64,000 nucleotides of DNA, taken from NCBI GenBank assembly GCA_013398955.1, contig VWPU01012686.1, forward strand, positions 186,001-250,000. Direction: 5' to 3'. Below the pieces are notes generated by a model that was not told the DNA's origin, searched no databases, and saw only the letters and a list, made by a program, of their open reading frames with translations. Below are positions 1-13,450 of the stretch, in pieces (position 1 is the stretch's first letter; each line of letters opens with the position of its first letter). A program made the translations under genes and the position numbers. Source of the DNA: Callaeas wilsoni. Lineage: Eukaryota > Chordata > Aves > Passeriformes > Callaeidae.

Positions 1-1479
1 TTTGAATTCAGTTGAGGCTTTCTCTGGCTCAGGGTGACCTTTAGAGAACCCACATCCCAGTTCATACTTTCCAGCAGAGCTGGCAATGCAGCCGGCTCTC
101 TATTCTCATCATGACTTCTTTTTTTTTTTTTTCCCCTTTTTCAGCTGAAATATTTATGCAGGTTTTTAGGGGTGTAGCTTTCATCACTCCAACCAAGAGG
201 AAATGGTCATATCACAAAGCAGGTTACAGTATACGGCCCTGGGGATAGCAAGGCCTTTGGTAACACTTCTTCCCATGGCCTTTCTCCTAGGTAACCTAAG
301 AGCAGGAAGGTTTATGAAGCTGATCCCATCAGACCCCACGGAAGACTTAGCCTAAACATCTGAAGGATGAGAGTCACAGACAAGAGGGAGCAGAGGGAGA
401 GGGCTTGTAGCAACAGCTTGAAATAGGAGGGAATATTAGGACAAGAGCATAAAGGAAGTCGGAGAAATAACACCATCTCATTTAGCACTCAAGCACGCAG
501 TGTTTGTCATATTGAAATAAAAACAGTGGGGAATGATTCCCCAAGGAGACCTCCTTATCTGACTGCAGTAATGCAAGATAGACCCTTTTGTTCATGCAGG
601 CAGTAACAGAGACACCCGTGCAGAGACATACACACACACAGAAGATTGGCTTGAGAATGGGAAGGGAGGAAGGCAAGAAATCTTTAATCATCACTTTCAG
701 AGCAATAAGCAAGTGCATCCTCACCTCCGTGCTGCCCACAAAAACAGACACCATCCATTTCCCCACTGTTCCAGCTGCAAGAGAATGGCTCTGGCAGGAA
801 AGGGCTGCCTCACGGCATATCCATACAAGAGCTTGAAAGCAGGAAAAGTACCAAGTATGGTAGGGGCAAGAGAAATCTAGTGCAGAGCTGGTCCTCAGTT
901 TGCCTGATGTCCTGGGAGAGCCCACAAGGATGCCAGAGGCACCACAAACCCCAGGACACCAGAGCCACTGTGCCTCTGCTCAGCCACCCCTGAAGCAGGA
1001 CCCAGAGCCTCCTGCAGAGGAGCGTTCAGCTGTGCCATGGGCTTGGCTCTGAGCATCTTTTCTGCATCCATTGAGGTTTTCCCTTCTTTACCACCTAGAT
1101 ACCCACTGATTTACAGTAATACTGTGAGCTTTGTCCAGCCTCCAGCTGGCTCAGCCTATGGCTTTTCCAAGCATCTGGTAAACCTGTCCCATCTCACTCC
1201 TTTCTGAAAAGTGGGGAGAAGAACAAGGTGTTCCCCATAGCTTATAAAACTGTGATCCTAAAAAAATCCTGTTGGCCAAGGTCATCTCTGTGGAGCATTT
1301 AGAGATCAATGCCGAGCCCTGCTGCTGATTTCATCCAGTGCAAACACATAACTACCAGCAACCTTGATGCTGCAGTGCTGGAAAGGGATGTTTCAAACAC
1401 AATCTTTTAAGAAGCAACAGAGACCAAGCAAACAGGTGCCCTATGAGCTTGACAAAAACTCAAATCCTCTTCAGGGGGA
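1..1479. other. unique noncoding DNA, no gene seen
   Basis: No coding exon, RNA gene or transposable element is recognised here. The stretch holds a 14-base T run at 119-132 and a short CA run near 629-640. Open frames on both strands overlap one another and have no recognisable domain, so I treat them as chance frames. Confidence 0.6.
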
Positions 1480-1765
1480 AATTAGCAAGCACTGCTGCTG
1501 GCTGGATCCAATTTATTAAGGTCCCAGAGAAAGCAATCATGAAGAAAAGAGATAAACAATCTTCAGAGAGAACAATTGCAGATCAGTTGTGACATAATCA
1601 GGAGACCAGTTTCTCAAGGATGGAGAAAGGGGATGCCAGGCCTTTCTCTCATTAATCAGAATTAAAAGCCAGAAATATGCTGTCTATCTCTGCTCTACAG
1701 CAGTGCTGCAATTGATTGCTAATTGTTCTCTTTGAAGATTATTTATCTCTTTCCCTCAGGATCGT
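1480..1765. promoter_or_regulatory. candidate conserved noncoding element (AT-rich)
   Basis: This block is richer in A and T than its surroundings and carries closely packed developmental-factor-like motifs: TAATTG at 1720-1725, an ATTGTT SOX-type site just after it, and CTTTGAA (TCF/LEF type) at 1730-1736. There is no open frame of note. The dense, non-repetitive AT-rich texture resembles conserved vertebrate enhancers, but this is inference from composition and motifs only. Short motifs of this kind also occur by chance. Confidence 0.25.
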
Positions 1766-3890
1766 TCCTTCCTCCCCTCTCTATTTCTTCCCATAAAAAA
1801 GAATGACCCTAAAGTGTCTTAAAAGGAGAATTTGCAGAATGAGAGACGCTCTGCAGTGTTATTACAAGCTCCCAAGCAGCTGGATGGGGAAAGAAGCTAC
1901 CCATTATGGCCACAGTTTTGTCTGTTTAGTGGGAAAGGGCAGATTGTAGCTTTAAGAGAAGCGTCAGAGAGTTGATAGATGAGAAATCAAGCCGAATTTT
2001 CTTCTCCCTGGCTCTCAGTGCTCTTGGATTAGGCACCATGTGCTGTATGAAGCAATGTTTGGAGCCCTGGGAGACCTAATCTGGTAATGCTTGTAACTGC
2101 AGGGTCCTTCAAAGACCTTCCAAACCCTCCTTCTGCTCAGCAATTTAAGCACAGTTGAGTCTAAGATGGAAACTGAAGTATCTATCTGTGTTTGAGGGTC
2201 ACCTTATTTTTTATTTAGCGCTTTATCATATTATGGAATTCTTATTCTGTCTGAAGTACATTACTAGAGCCAACCCAGCAACTCAGAAATGCCAACGAGA
2301 AAGTTTTGAGCCCTGTTTAAACCTTTTGCCCAGCAAGCACTGGGAAGGGGAAGATGCCAGGAATGAGATCACAAATACTGGTTTTGGGAGGTGGTTTGTA
2401 GCTGGAAGAACAAGTACCTGCCTGTTAGTGTGGTCTCCACATCATTGGTGCTGCATGGAGAGTGCCTGGGTGACCAAGTGTCACAGTCTGGTGCCCTGTG
2501 AGCCTTGGAATGATGTCCACACCTGCCTGTCTGTACGAGACATGGGATGAGAGGGACTGTGCTGGGAAAGAATGCGGCAAACCCCTCCCTGCCTGCCTAG
2601 CTGGAGGGAGAGGAGGGAGCCCCGAGGAGCAGCTGTTCTGCCCTGTCGTGGACAAGGAGGCCTTGGCTCTCCTTGGTTCTTCTGGCACAGCTCACTTCCA
2701 AACACAGGTCTGATGACTACCAAGCCATTCCCAGCTCGCTGTGCCTGTGATGTGCCCCAACATGCAGCACTAAACCTCTTCTGGTGCCCAGTGCACTCAG
2801 ACACCATGTCAGGAGAGTTTATTTGTTTCTGTGGTTTTTTCTGGGTCTGGAGTGGGGCATTTCTGCCCTTTCCTTTGCCAGACTGTGCTTGCTTTTCCCT
2901 CCCAGCCTGGCATGAGCACTGGATGCAAATGGGTCTGTGTGTCAGAGCATCATGTTGCTGCCCTGGCAAGCAGCAGCAAGGGCACCACATGTCATTGCAT
3001 GGAGCATAGCCATTCCCGAGGGGAAGAGGTCTATTTCCCTGTGGAAAGGTTCAGCCTGATGGTTGACAGTGTGCTATGAAACCCTGAAAGCAGCACTGCA
3101 GCGGGGAAATCAGAGGGAGGGAACAGCACTTATCCCCGAAGGACCCCCTATTCCCTGTCATGGGAAGGGGAGAAACGCCCATTGTTTTCACTCAGGTTGG
3201 TTTGTTTTCCTCTGTCTCTCAAATGGAGATCATCAACTCCAAGTGCTGGCAAGACAAGATCTGTTACTGGATGGAGGCATAGGGGCCTCGGACTAGAAGC
3301 AGCTAGAGAAGGGCAAAGGATGATAATTATTATTGCAGAAGAAATTCTCAGCTCTGGAATCAGCATGTCTCATTGGACTTTAAAAGTGAGCAACCCGAAA
3401 AGGTGAACATGCCTGGAAGGAGCCAACTACAAGCAAGGACCTCCCCAGCCCACTTGCTCCCAGTTTCACCTTTCCTGCTTCAACATCAACAGGCCAGGAA
3501 AGGTTTCCTGGGGTAAAAAAAATGGCTGAGCTCTGGATAGACACAAAACTTGCTGCCATCCCTTTGAAATATCTGTTCTCCTGCTGGGTTGCTAACTGGA
3601 GCCTGTAAAGTATCCACGCTCAGGTTCTCCCTCTCTGTGTAGCTACACAGAGAAATGCTGGTTTGCAGGATGTGACATTTTAGGAAAGGACCTTGATCCT
3701 TCGCTCCAAGCTCAGGGCCCTGCTTGCTCTCTGAAGCTGGAAAAATATTTTAACTTGATTTCACCACTTGCTGTTTCCTACGAAGATTCAGAAGGGAAAG
3801 CATACTTAAAATACCTCTTCCACTTCAGTTTCTCAACTTGAAATGGTCATTAATTTTCTTTTTACTTGCAAATGACATTGTCCTTCACTT
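1766..3890. other. unique noncoding DNA, overlapping chance frames
   Basis: Overlapping short open frames occur on both strands between about 2155 and 3406. They use all reading frames, show no shared domain and have no visible promoter or convincing splice arrangement. I see no repeat family here. The coding potential is judged negligible. Confidence 0.55.
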
Positions 3891-4275
3891 CAGGGGAAAA
3901 GAAAAAAGAAAAAAGAATTAAAACAAAATATGTAATGGTAATGAACCAATTTTGATTAAATTCTTGATGGAAAAATTCAACAGGTCCTTGATTAGACTTT
4001 TAATGAAAATCAGTGATGCAAAGTAGCCAACAGCACAGAAGTCAGAGCACTCAGGGTAGACGAGGGGGAATCAGCCTGGCTGAGACTCATTTCATCTCTC
4101 CTGCACCAAGAAGTGGTCGTTGGCTGTTGGCCAGTCTTAAGCACTGCTCTTTTCATTTCTTTTCCCACAACCTATAAATACATTTAAAATAAAATTAAGA
4201 AACTTGGTTTCATTCCAGTTCAAGAGAAGGAAAAAAAAAAGAAGATGAAAAAATAAGCAAAGAAAAAAAAAGCAG
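3891..4275. repeat. A-rich, purine-rich low-complexity patches
   Basis: Two A-rich patches lie here, GAAAAAAG-type repeats around 3894-3925 and a purine-only run at 4222-4245 followed by further A-rich sequence to about 4272. They are simple-sequence DNA and not clearly the tail of a retroposed gene, because no gene-derived sequence is recognisable next to them. Confidence 0.6.
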
Positions 4276-7200
4276 ACTTTTAACAAATGTATTTTCTCTG
4301 TAAAATAAACCCATTGTTTTCCAACTTTACCAATAGAGCAGGTGCCAGGGTACATGTGAGTTGGTGAATAAGCATGTCAGCTTTGTTGCATGTTTGAGGT
4401 GTGCAGAAATCTTCCCTATAACATCATCCAAAGTGTTTTCTACCAGCAAATATTTGTCTTCTGCATAACAGTAAAAGGAATTGTTCTGTAGTTCTCTGCA
4501 CTGGGGTCATTTGAGTGCTGATACAACAAATACTGCTTCTAATGAGAGAGAACAGTGCTTGATCTCTGGCTAAAGGCAATCAAAATCCATTTGGCATGGT
4601 AAGTCCAGAGAGGGAGGAGGAGAACAAGAACTCGGCGAACAAAAGGAACCTCAGCAGCATGAGGATCCTAGAGAACAAAAGCAGGTTGGAGCTATCCAAG
4701 AGCATAGTGAGGGAAGCACCAAAAATCACACAAAGCCCCCACAAGAGTTCCTTTACGCGTGCTCTGGCTCGGGCTGAGCGATCTCACGGTGCCCGCAGGG
4801 GAAGCAGAAGGGCAAGTTGTTCTCTGGTGTTTCATTCCCAAGGTAAGGAGCGGCACCTTCATCTTAACTGTCCCCCTGGAGGTCACTCTGCATGGAGATA
4901 AAGGCACTTGGGCTGCACACAGACTTCATGCTGGAGGCTTCTACTGGGTCCCAGTGACTGTGGGCACCCAAGCCCTCCTGCCCCAGGGGGTCACAGGAGT
5001 GGTGCCTTAAAATACAAGTGATTTCAGCTGGCAGGACGCTTGCAGGTCCAGGCATTGCATGCATCCATCAACAGCCCTGCAGCAGCTGGGGGTGTTTGAG
5101 AAGTGCCTGGTGGAGGAAGGTTAGTTGTGATCTCCCTGTAAACCCCATTGTGTTGAACAACCAAATGAGCAAAGACAAAAGGCCCCTGTGTGGCTGGGAA
5201 GACACAAGAGAGGCAGAAGTGCTGATGGACACAGCAGCCTGGCACACCTCTGTGGAGGGGTGAGCTGGAGAGGAGTCATGGGGAAAGTTATATTGAGCCT
5301 TTAAACACCATTTCTGGTGCGAGGGAGCACAACTTGGTGCTGCCTGCTGCAGGACATGCACACAAAGCTCAGGTTTGGGGAGGAAAAGCAGCTGCAGGGG
5401 TAACCCTACTGGAGACAGCACCACGCTGCTTCCTCCTACTGACTGCTGGCACTGCCAGGCTGCAAACCAGAGCCACAAACCCAGTCCTCTCCAGTGACTA
5501 CAGAGGCAAGAGACAGGCTTTGTCTCTGTCCTGTAACGCAAATGTGACACTTAAGGCTTTTACAATCTGCAGAACAGGTGTTTTACACAACCTCCCCTAT
5601 GTCTGCAAGGGAACAGTGCTGGACACGGTGTCTGGCAGGCTCCAGATGCCAGTTCACTTCAGTCACACAGGTCCTCCATCAGGCTCTTCCCTGTGGTCCC
5701 GTGACTGTCTTCCCAGTGATAAACCACTCTGCACAGGGAGCTCAGGTGGAGAAAGGCAATAGAAGCAGCCAAGGGGCAGCAAAGGGAGAAAAGAGCCATC
5801 CTCCATACAGATGTCCTTCGTACCACAGTTAAAGGGGAAACAACATGCCGCATCAAAGAGGGGAAGTTAAAAATATAGCGAATATGTCCCGCCACTCTGC
5901 AGCTATCACCTGGGAGTTTGCATAAAGTTTATGACACTCTTTCATTGCTAGAAACCAGCAGTAAAGGAGCCAGACATTTATTTTGCAGCTTGGCTCTGCT
6001 CCTTGAGCAATAAATGATGCTGGGTCTAAAGCACTATGTGGAGCCAGGTCTGCAAACACACTGCCTCTGCAGGAGCGGGGCTGAACACTGCAGGGTGGTC
6101 CTGTGGTGCCAGTGCTCCTAAGTACCTGGAAGTGTCCTGATGGACGACAAAAAGGAGAGAGAGACAAAAAGAATGCACCAATGCAGGCCTGCAGCGATGA
6201 TGAGGTGTCTGTACCACTGTGGCAGCTGCTTTCTATGGAGTAGACAGGACAAAACAGGGCTGTGATTTTATAGCTGAGGATCAGTGGGATCACTGAGGTG
6301 TGCCACTGCCCCATTTTTTTTGTGGAGAAACTGGAGCATGACCAGCAAGTCTTCACATCCAGCAAGCATCCCCCTTCAGCCCCCACAGCCACCCTGCATC
6401 CCAGCTGGGAACTGTCCCTTTGGAGCAGAGTTGGGGCAATGCAGAGCCCCAGAACACAGTGAGATAGAAGATTCCATCAGGCTTTTGGCTTTGTTCTGCT
6501 CCTGGCATGTCATAACCCTTTGTAGCTGCTCCTTGGTGAGGATGAAGAGATTCTCCCACCCGAGGAGACTTCAGAGTGAACAGCAAAACCAGACTGGTGG
6601 GACCTGTCCTCTGATGGCAGTGACACAGAAGGTCTTTGGAGGAGCTGGGGACCCTCAGCACTCTGTGTTTGCTCGAGGGTGACATGCCTCCACCAGGGAC
6701 ATGGCTGGGCAGAGCCTGTCACAGGGCAGACCTCAGGCTGGCCTGAGCCAGGTATCAGGACTCTAAACGGCCACAGGTATCTGTTTATTCTGTTTATTCT
6801 CATTTCTCTTCCTGTAGTTACATGAGGGGCCCAGTGCAAATTTTCCAAGCTCTGAGTACAAAAAAACCTCTGCTATCTGTCTGAAAACACTTCACTTTGA
6901 GAGAGGCAATACAGCTTGTTGTGGGAATGCCAGCCAGGTCTGAAACCATCCAACAGGTCAGCACAAAGGTAAGAAGGCAGCAGACCACTTGCAGGGAAGC
7001 CAGGCCACCTCCTTCAGGAATGCCTTCAAGGAGGACAAGCTCCATGGACAGTTGTGCTGACCTCTGGCACCAGGATCTAGGTAACAGCTTGCAAAAACTA
7101 TACAGTGGTATCCCACAGTTCCAGGAAGCAGAGCTGCAGAGAGAGGGGTAAGAACCCAAACCAGCACAACCTCCAACCCTCCCTCCACAAGTAAACTGCC

Positions 7201-9450
7201 CCAGAATAAACTTTTACACCAACCAGGTAAGATTGTAATGTCTGAGCACCCTGTAAGGGACAGCTAGGATGAAATAAATTCCTCTTACATTAAGTTGTGC
7301 AAGGTGAAGCAGGATCGCTTGGTTTTGAAATGCCTTGAAGTTGCATTTCACAGCCTGCCCACTAAATGCCTACAGCCGGGGTTTAACACTCTTGCACAGA
7401 TCTTCTGGTGTGACTCCAGCTGGATGCTGCACCCTGGGCACCTTCCAGTTCATTAGCTAACATCTGTCTGACATGCTGTTTGTTTTCTCACCCTCTTGCA
7501 ACAGAGACAAGCCTGCCAAGGAAGGCTTTTGATCACTGGGTTTTTTGGGTGCTGGGTCACTCTCCTGGTGCTGTGAGTCGCTGGTGAAGGAGGCAGCCTC
7601 CCTCCAGCAGAGCTTTTAAACACAGGGACTGCTGGGACACCCATGGTTTTACACGCACAGGGGCTAAGCCAGCAGTTCCTGGAGAACAGTCCCTGAGAGC
7701 TCTCTTTGTCACTCACAGAGCTGCTCCATCAGCTCCAAAATACACCACAAGGCTGCAACCTCATCCATCCACATGGGTAGGAACTGCTTCTGTCCCAGGG
7801 ACCTTGATGTTTCTGCTGCTGTATTGGGATCAATGCTTCTCCCTACAGTTTGAGAAAGCCACTCTCCTTCCTCTCAGAGTTGTCTGGGCCTCATCTGAAC
7901 CCTGCCCTATAGCCTCTCTGGGGGCTCAGACTTGCAGGAGTCTGATTGCAGGGAGCCAGCTTCCCATGGATCAGCCAGGCCTGGGTGAATGTTGGCACAC
8001 GTGCTTCCAGCCCTGGATGAACACATCACCAGGGCATCCCATGCACACCTCTGCCCACACAGACCAAGCCAGGCTGTACAACCATGTACAACAACAGTCA
8101 CCATGGCTCATCTTGGAATGGGTGTGGCTTTGAGTCTGAGTTTGGGTCTGGCTGGAGCAGAGCTCCTACTCCCTTCTCTCTGGCCAAAAGCAAGCATTCA
8201 GTCTGTGTGCTGCCTGCATCTCTACATCCCGACAGCACTCCTATCAGAGAGCGGTTTGCAACCAATACAGGCATTTTGGGTGCCTTGGCTGAGCTGTGCT
8301 GCATGCTCCCTTCTCTTACTGCTCCCTGCTGGAGCTGCCCTTGCCACACAGCACCTTGTTGCCTACTCCAGGGCTGTTTCCACAGCTACACAGCAGCACG
8401 GGGTTGCATGTGAAGTAACACCAGCATTCTCCTCCTAATCTGACAGCAGGATAAGGAGGAAAACAGAAGTCCAGGTGGTAGATTGGCCTGTGGGTCCATG
8501 GGAGATAGTGATGGAGATGATACATTCCAGGCTGGTTTGATTTTGAACCAGACCACACAACTCCTACACCAACCACGGAGCATGTTCATCTCCTCCAGCT
8601 CGACACCCAACCCGGCTGCACACCCAGTGTTGCCTGAGGAATCTACAGGAAAGCCACCTCAGCGGCCCTTCACCTAACTACAATGACCAGGGCAAGTGCT
8701 AGGCCTGGGCTTGTCTTCTGGGAACCTCCAGGAGCCCAGCATTCTCTCCAGCTCTCTCCTTCTCTGCTCCCCAGCTGGCAACTGTCCTGATTCGCACGCC
8801 CGGAAATTCATGGTACACTGATAACCCAATGCAAACAGAGAAATCCCAGCATGAAAGGCGGCCCTGAGCACATCAGGCATCTCCTTGGTGTTGTTTGCAA
8901 TCACACAGGCAAACAGTCCGGTGAGCAGTCCTGCCAAGGGCTCCCTGGAAGAGCCCCAAGGTCCAGATAGCCAACTGGTCTGTTGATGGGGCACAGAAGA
9001 GCAGAGATGTGGCTTTTCCCTCCTGTTCTGATTCAGTTAACATGCTTCTGATTTAGCAGGCAGCTGGGTTGGGAGCATTCTCAGCAGTCAGAGCTCTGTG
9101 TGACTGGGAAGCCCTCCCATTGGCACGGGACAAGCCCAGGCATCTTCAGCTGCTTTCTGCTTTGAAAAAGAATTCATCCGTGGTGGAAGTTGGGAGGCAG
9201 ACCAAGTACAGACATTTTGGCATTGACGTAGCAGGTACTGCATTGTCCTGAGATGCCTTTTTCTCTTTTGACTTGCTGATGCCAAGCCAGGGGGTGAGAG
9301 GGGAGCTCAGACCTGAGAATAATTTTTCATCAGTTTTTCATATCCCCTCAGTCTGCATACTCCTACACCACATAAGCCCAATTCTGTCAGACCTTCTCAC
9401 GGCATCAAAACATTTTGCTGCTGTCCAAATTTTCTGTTGTTCCTGATTTT
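4276..9450. other. unique noncoding DNA, nothing recognised
   Basis: About 5 kb of moderate-GC unique sequence. Frames of up to 179 codons appear, for example 5853-6392 on the minus strand, but they are low in recognisable motifs and overlap frames on the opposite strand. No transposable element ends or RNA genes are visible. Confidence 0.5.
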
Positions 9451-9466
9451 GTTTGTTTGTTTGTTT
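9451..9466. repeat. short (GTTT)n microsatellite
   Basis: About four tandem GTTT units follow the sequence CTGATTTT. It is a minor simple repeat. Confidence 0.8.
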
Positions 9467-9898
9467 AATTATCGCTCTGTGGAAAATTTCGAAATTGCAA
9501 CTGTTCCATCACTTTTGGGAAAAACAAGCAGACACTGAAATGTTGGGATTCCCCTTGGAGCTAAAATCCTACATCTCAGTGGCAGAGGTCAGTGCCTTGA
9601 TTCAGCAGCAGTAGGAGGATGTCAGGGAAGGAGGTCTTAAGACACAGCTGCACCCCTGGTGCAGGCTGGGATGAAGCTTTCAGTGCCCTGAGCATCTTCT
9701 GCCCTTATCCCTCAGGAAACAGAATCTGCAACCTGCCAGCAGCTCCCACTACAAGGCAATTGGAATGCTGGATCCATGCAGGTCACTTGCAGAATGAGTC
9801 TTGTTTCCAGGTTGCTTCTCCCCTGTTTCAGGTGAAGCTTTTCTAACATCTGCCCTTTTTACTCTTGACCACATAACCCCAAGTACAATGACTTGCTC

Positions 9899-9974
9899 TA
9901 GCAGGGAGGTTAGACTAGATGATTTCCAGAGGTCCCTTCCAGGACCAGCATTCTCTGGTTTTGTGATTCTGTGA
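9899..9974 (+). mobile_element. CR1 LINE 3' tail fragment
   Basis: The segment matches the closing part of avian CR1. It has AGACTAGATGATTTCCAGAG, then GGTCCCTTCC, and ends in TTGTGATTCTGTGA, which is the CR1 terminal short repeat. It is a severely 5'-truncated copy of about 76 bp holding only the 3' untranslated end, in plus orientation. CR1 elements prime from their 3' end and usually insert truncated, so this length is ordinary. It encodes no protein. Confidence 0.85.
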
Positions 9975-11964
9975 CCTTCTCTGCCTCCTCAATCCCTTCT
10001 GAGTTCTGATATCTCTTCTCTGCTTTCCCATCAGGAATTTCTGCTCTTTCCTTGCCCCAGAGTTCCCTTCATTGCCCTGAAGCTGCTCAAGGCTTTGGGG
10101 TGATGAAACAGGTAGGAAAGGTGTGACCTTTCCTGGCAAAGCCTGAGATGTGGAAGCACTGTGCCCCTAACAGTGCACTGCGGTGCTGCTTTGCGGTTCC
10201 ACCTGGCTCTCCACAGTGCTCTCTCCAGCAACAGAAGAATCAGCAGTGTCCATTCCCACTTGGTGTCAGGATTGGTGCAGTGTAGGTTGAGTGCCCAGGT
10301 GCTGGCTGCAAACAAGAAAATGAGGCCATGGTGAAGGCTCCTTACAGGAGATGGCACCACGACCCAGCATCTCCTCCAGGACTGCTCTGCTGCCTTTTTT
10401 TCCCTCCAGCTTCAGTGAGCTCCAGCACACTGTCTGGCTTGGATCCCTGCAGGGCTCTCTTTCTCCAGACTTTCTCCATCCCTGGGCTGTAATTCACCAC
10501 CAACCTCTGCCCCCTCAGGGCTGTTTTTTCCCCCTCCTCTAATCAGTATCACTTAGGGCTGGCTCTGCTGTGGTCTCAGCATGCAGCTGCTGGCCTGCAG
10601 CACCATAACTGAGTCCCAGGACTCAGCAGCAGCTCCTCTGAGAAGACAAATCGGTCATTATGCATCTGAACAAATAGATTTCATATTCCAAATGGAGAGA
10701 TCTGTCAGCAGCTCCATTCCTCTGGGAAGCCATGAATGTCAAGCCATTTAAGAGCCCTTTCCTAATGATGCCCCTGGTGAGCAGCCGTGAAGACGTATAG
10801 CCCCAGAGCTCAGCGAGGGTTTGCTGGAGACTATCAGGGTAGAGGGGAAGATTAGGAGGCATTAGCACAGCAGAATGTCTCGTTCAGCACTTCCTCTGGA
10901 GTCCTGTGCAGCAGAAAAGGAGCACGAGGCATGGGCTCAGATTAATGGCTTCTTCACAAGCCAGCTTTGTCTTCTGACAGAGGAGAAAAATGATTGCACA
11001 CACACACACACAAGCACGCACACGAATGAGGGGAGATGGGCCCTTTCTGCCTGACTTGTACATTTTGTAATGAAGAGCCTCGGTGGAAGGAGATGGAAAA
11101 GATGAAGTAGGGCAATGCGAATGTGATCCCTCTCTGACCTGCTGTGATGCTTATCGACTGCAGACCCTGCAAGGTTTGTCCTGGCACTATTCCCCCTGCA
11201 ATGTGTAGCCCTGGAAAAGGCAGCTCTCTGCTGGGTTGGGGGAAAGTCACACAGTTTTGGAGACTCTCTCCTGGGCCAGCAGACTGCAAGAGCTGACTGT
11301 GACCCCCAGCAGCATCGACAGGGTGAGGGTGAGCCAGGAGCTAGCCCTTACAGCCAGGACTGTCTCCATGCGCAGGAGCCAGGGCTCTCTGCTTCCAGAC
11401 AAAGGGCATGGAGACACAGCAATGTCTCAAGTCCATGGTTTCCTCCCAGTGTCCACATAGGTGCTCCAACCTGGAAACCAAACAATTCCAAGCAATTCAA
11501 ATTCATGTAGAAAACATCCTTCTTGTAACACTGCCCTGGTCAGGTATCCCCTCCCACGCCCTTCTTTGCTAGATTTGGCCCAAATTTGCCAGGAGTGCTA
11601 GTCCCTTCAAAGTAGATTTTTTTGGCAAATTGGGGTTTTCCAGGAAATACACCTGACTGAGAATCACAGAGCACTTTGGAAACCTCTCACAGATCTGTTC
11701 TGTGGAAACTTCTTAAAAATTAGCAGTTGTGTTTTGGACAAAACAAAACAAACACATTCACACCAAGTAAAGGTGACCAGAATCAAGCACCCAGCTTCAA
11801 AAAACACGGGCAATTTCAATTAGCATTCCCCAACACCCCTAAACTTAAACATTCATGCTGATAACCACTGCCTGTATATGAAACGTGGCCCTATCTTCTT
11901 CTAAATGTGTATACCAGCCTGCGTGTTATCTCTTCAGATGGAGCCATTTGTATTATGGGAAGAA
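9975..11964. other. unique noncoding DNA with a (CA)8 repeat
   Basis: No gene or transposable element is recognised. A CA dinucleotide repeat of eight units lies at 10997-11012 and is followed by an imperfect CA/CG-containing extension to about 11024. It may be polymorphic. Confidence 0.6.
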
Positions 11965-13450
11965 AAATGCAAGTATCTAGAGGCCACCTTTAATAAAGTA
12001 TTTGATAGAGTGCCTTGCAAAACCGTACCTGGCAAATGAATTCGAATTGGAGCGGATACAAGCTGAGACACCCGACGGAAAATTGGCTAAGAGGTGTGTA
12101 AACACAGAGCCGTGATAAACTACAGGGGTCCGCTTGGGGAGGAAGGTGTCCAGAAGGTGCCACAGGGATCGATGTTGGAGCTGGTCTAGTGTAACATCTT
12201 TATTAATGACAGGGAGGGAGAAGTAAACAACACATTAATAACATCCCGGGATGATACTGAACAGCACAATTCCCTAGACAGAGCCAAGAGAAGGAATTTG
12301 CAGAGCAAGGGCTGACCCTGCATAGCTTCTTGGTTTTTGTTATCAAGGTCAAGGGATACATTGGGCACAGGAGCTGGGAAAGGGGCCATTGAGCTGAAAT
12401 GAATCTAGAAAAGGAGCCCAGGCAGGAAGCATGAGATGAATACTGTGAGATAACTGAGGGGAAGCAAGTTTGGGTCAAATTCCATTCTCTAACCCCCTGA
12501 GATCCTCATTTTTGGGCCAAGAACGGCACTACAGACAATGGGCCATACAAATTGGCAGCTAAGTCTCCATATCTGGATACTCCCTTCAAGGTACTGTGCC
12601 CCTCCAAGGAAGCTTCAGTCAAGTGCTTAAAATCAGAGATGCTGTTTATCCCAACACCAGAGATATTGCACCAGTCCAAACAAACGCTGTGTCAGTAATA
12701 GATGTGTCAGGTTAAATAGCAAGTATGAAGTGATCGGTGAGATCCCTGCTTTTGGAAATTGGTGATTGCTTAATACCAGCAATTGTCATTATATTTCATT
12801 TATGTCATCTTTTGGAGCACAGTCCTGGCTAGGGAAACATACACACACACGCTCAATACTTCAGAAAGACTAATTTTCCACGTTTCAAGGGAATTATGAG
12901 CAAAACTCTTGGGGAGGAAGATGAGGGCAGGAAAATGAGATGATCAAAGCTAAGCAAGTGGGAGACAGTGCAGGAAAGAGCCACAAAAAAACTGTGGAGC
13001 TGGAAGAAAATCAGCCTTGCAATGAGAGACTGAAAATTCTTGATCTGTTTAGCTCATCAAAAAGAAGATTGAGATTTAACTGATTGCAATGTGTAAGTAC
13101 CTTCCCAGGAAGAAAATACAAGGTGTGAAAGGCTCTCCAATCACATGGGGAAAGGAACAAAAGAGCCAACAGCTGGAAATTAGGGTCAGACAAATTCCAG
13201 TAAGACGTAAGGGCCAGATTTGCAGCAAAAAATGTGACCAGGCATTCAGTCAAAATCCCAGGGATGTGGTAACTGCTGGGACGTGGTAATTTCTTCACAT
13301 CTTAAAGCAAGGGGTGATTTTCTGTAAGATGCTCCAGTCACATACTGGACGCCGTTCAGTAGAAACCAGATGCAACTCCCTGCTTCACACAAGAGGGCTT
13401 CGCTGCAAAGGGGGTCATGACAGATGACCTGTGGTTTTCTTCCAGAATTA
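11965..13450 (+). mobile_element. ancient, decayed CR1-type LINE (ORF2 fragment to near 3' end)
   Basis: This is an old non-LTR retrotransposon copy in plus orientation. Near its start the frame reads YLEATFNKVFDRVPC, which resembles the CR1 reverse-transcriptase block around YLDFSKAFDTVPH. At 12157-12210 it reads VPQGSMLELV*CNIFIND, resembling the QGSVLGPVLF-NIFIND block, with an in-frame stop. The next lines include LITSRDDTEQ in place of the ADDTK region, so the catalytic FADD is lost. From about 12960 the sequence follows the C-terminal coding part and 3' tail of an older CR1 subfamily (AGCTGGAAATTAGGGTCAGA, then GGGATGTGGT) and fades near 13450. The middle, roughly 12480-12900, is too diverged for me to assign and could be an insertion. 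The element is dead, with stops and many indels. Confidence 0.72.

Noticed and set aside
5853..6392. 179-codon minus-strand open frame
   Set aside because: It overlaps other frames on both strands, has no domain or splice context, and falls in ordinary unique DNA.
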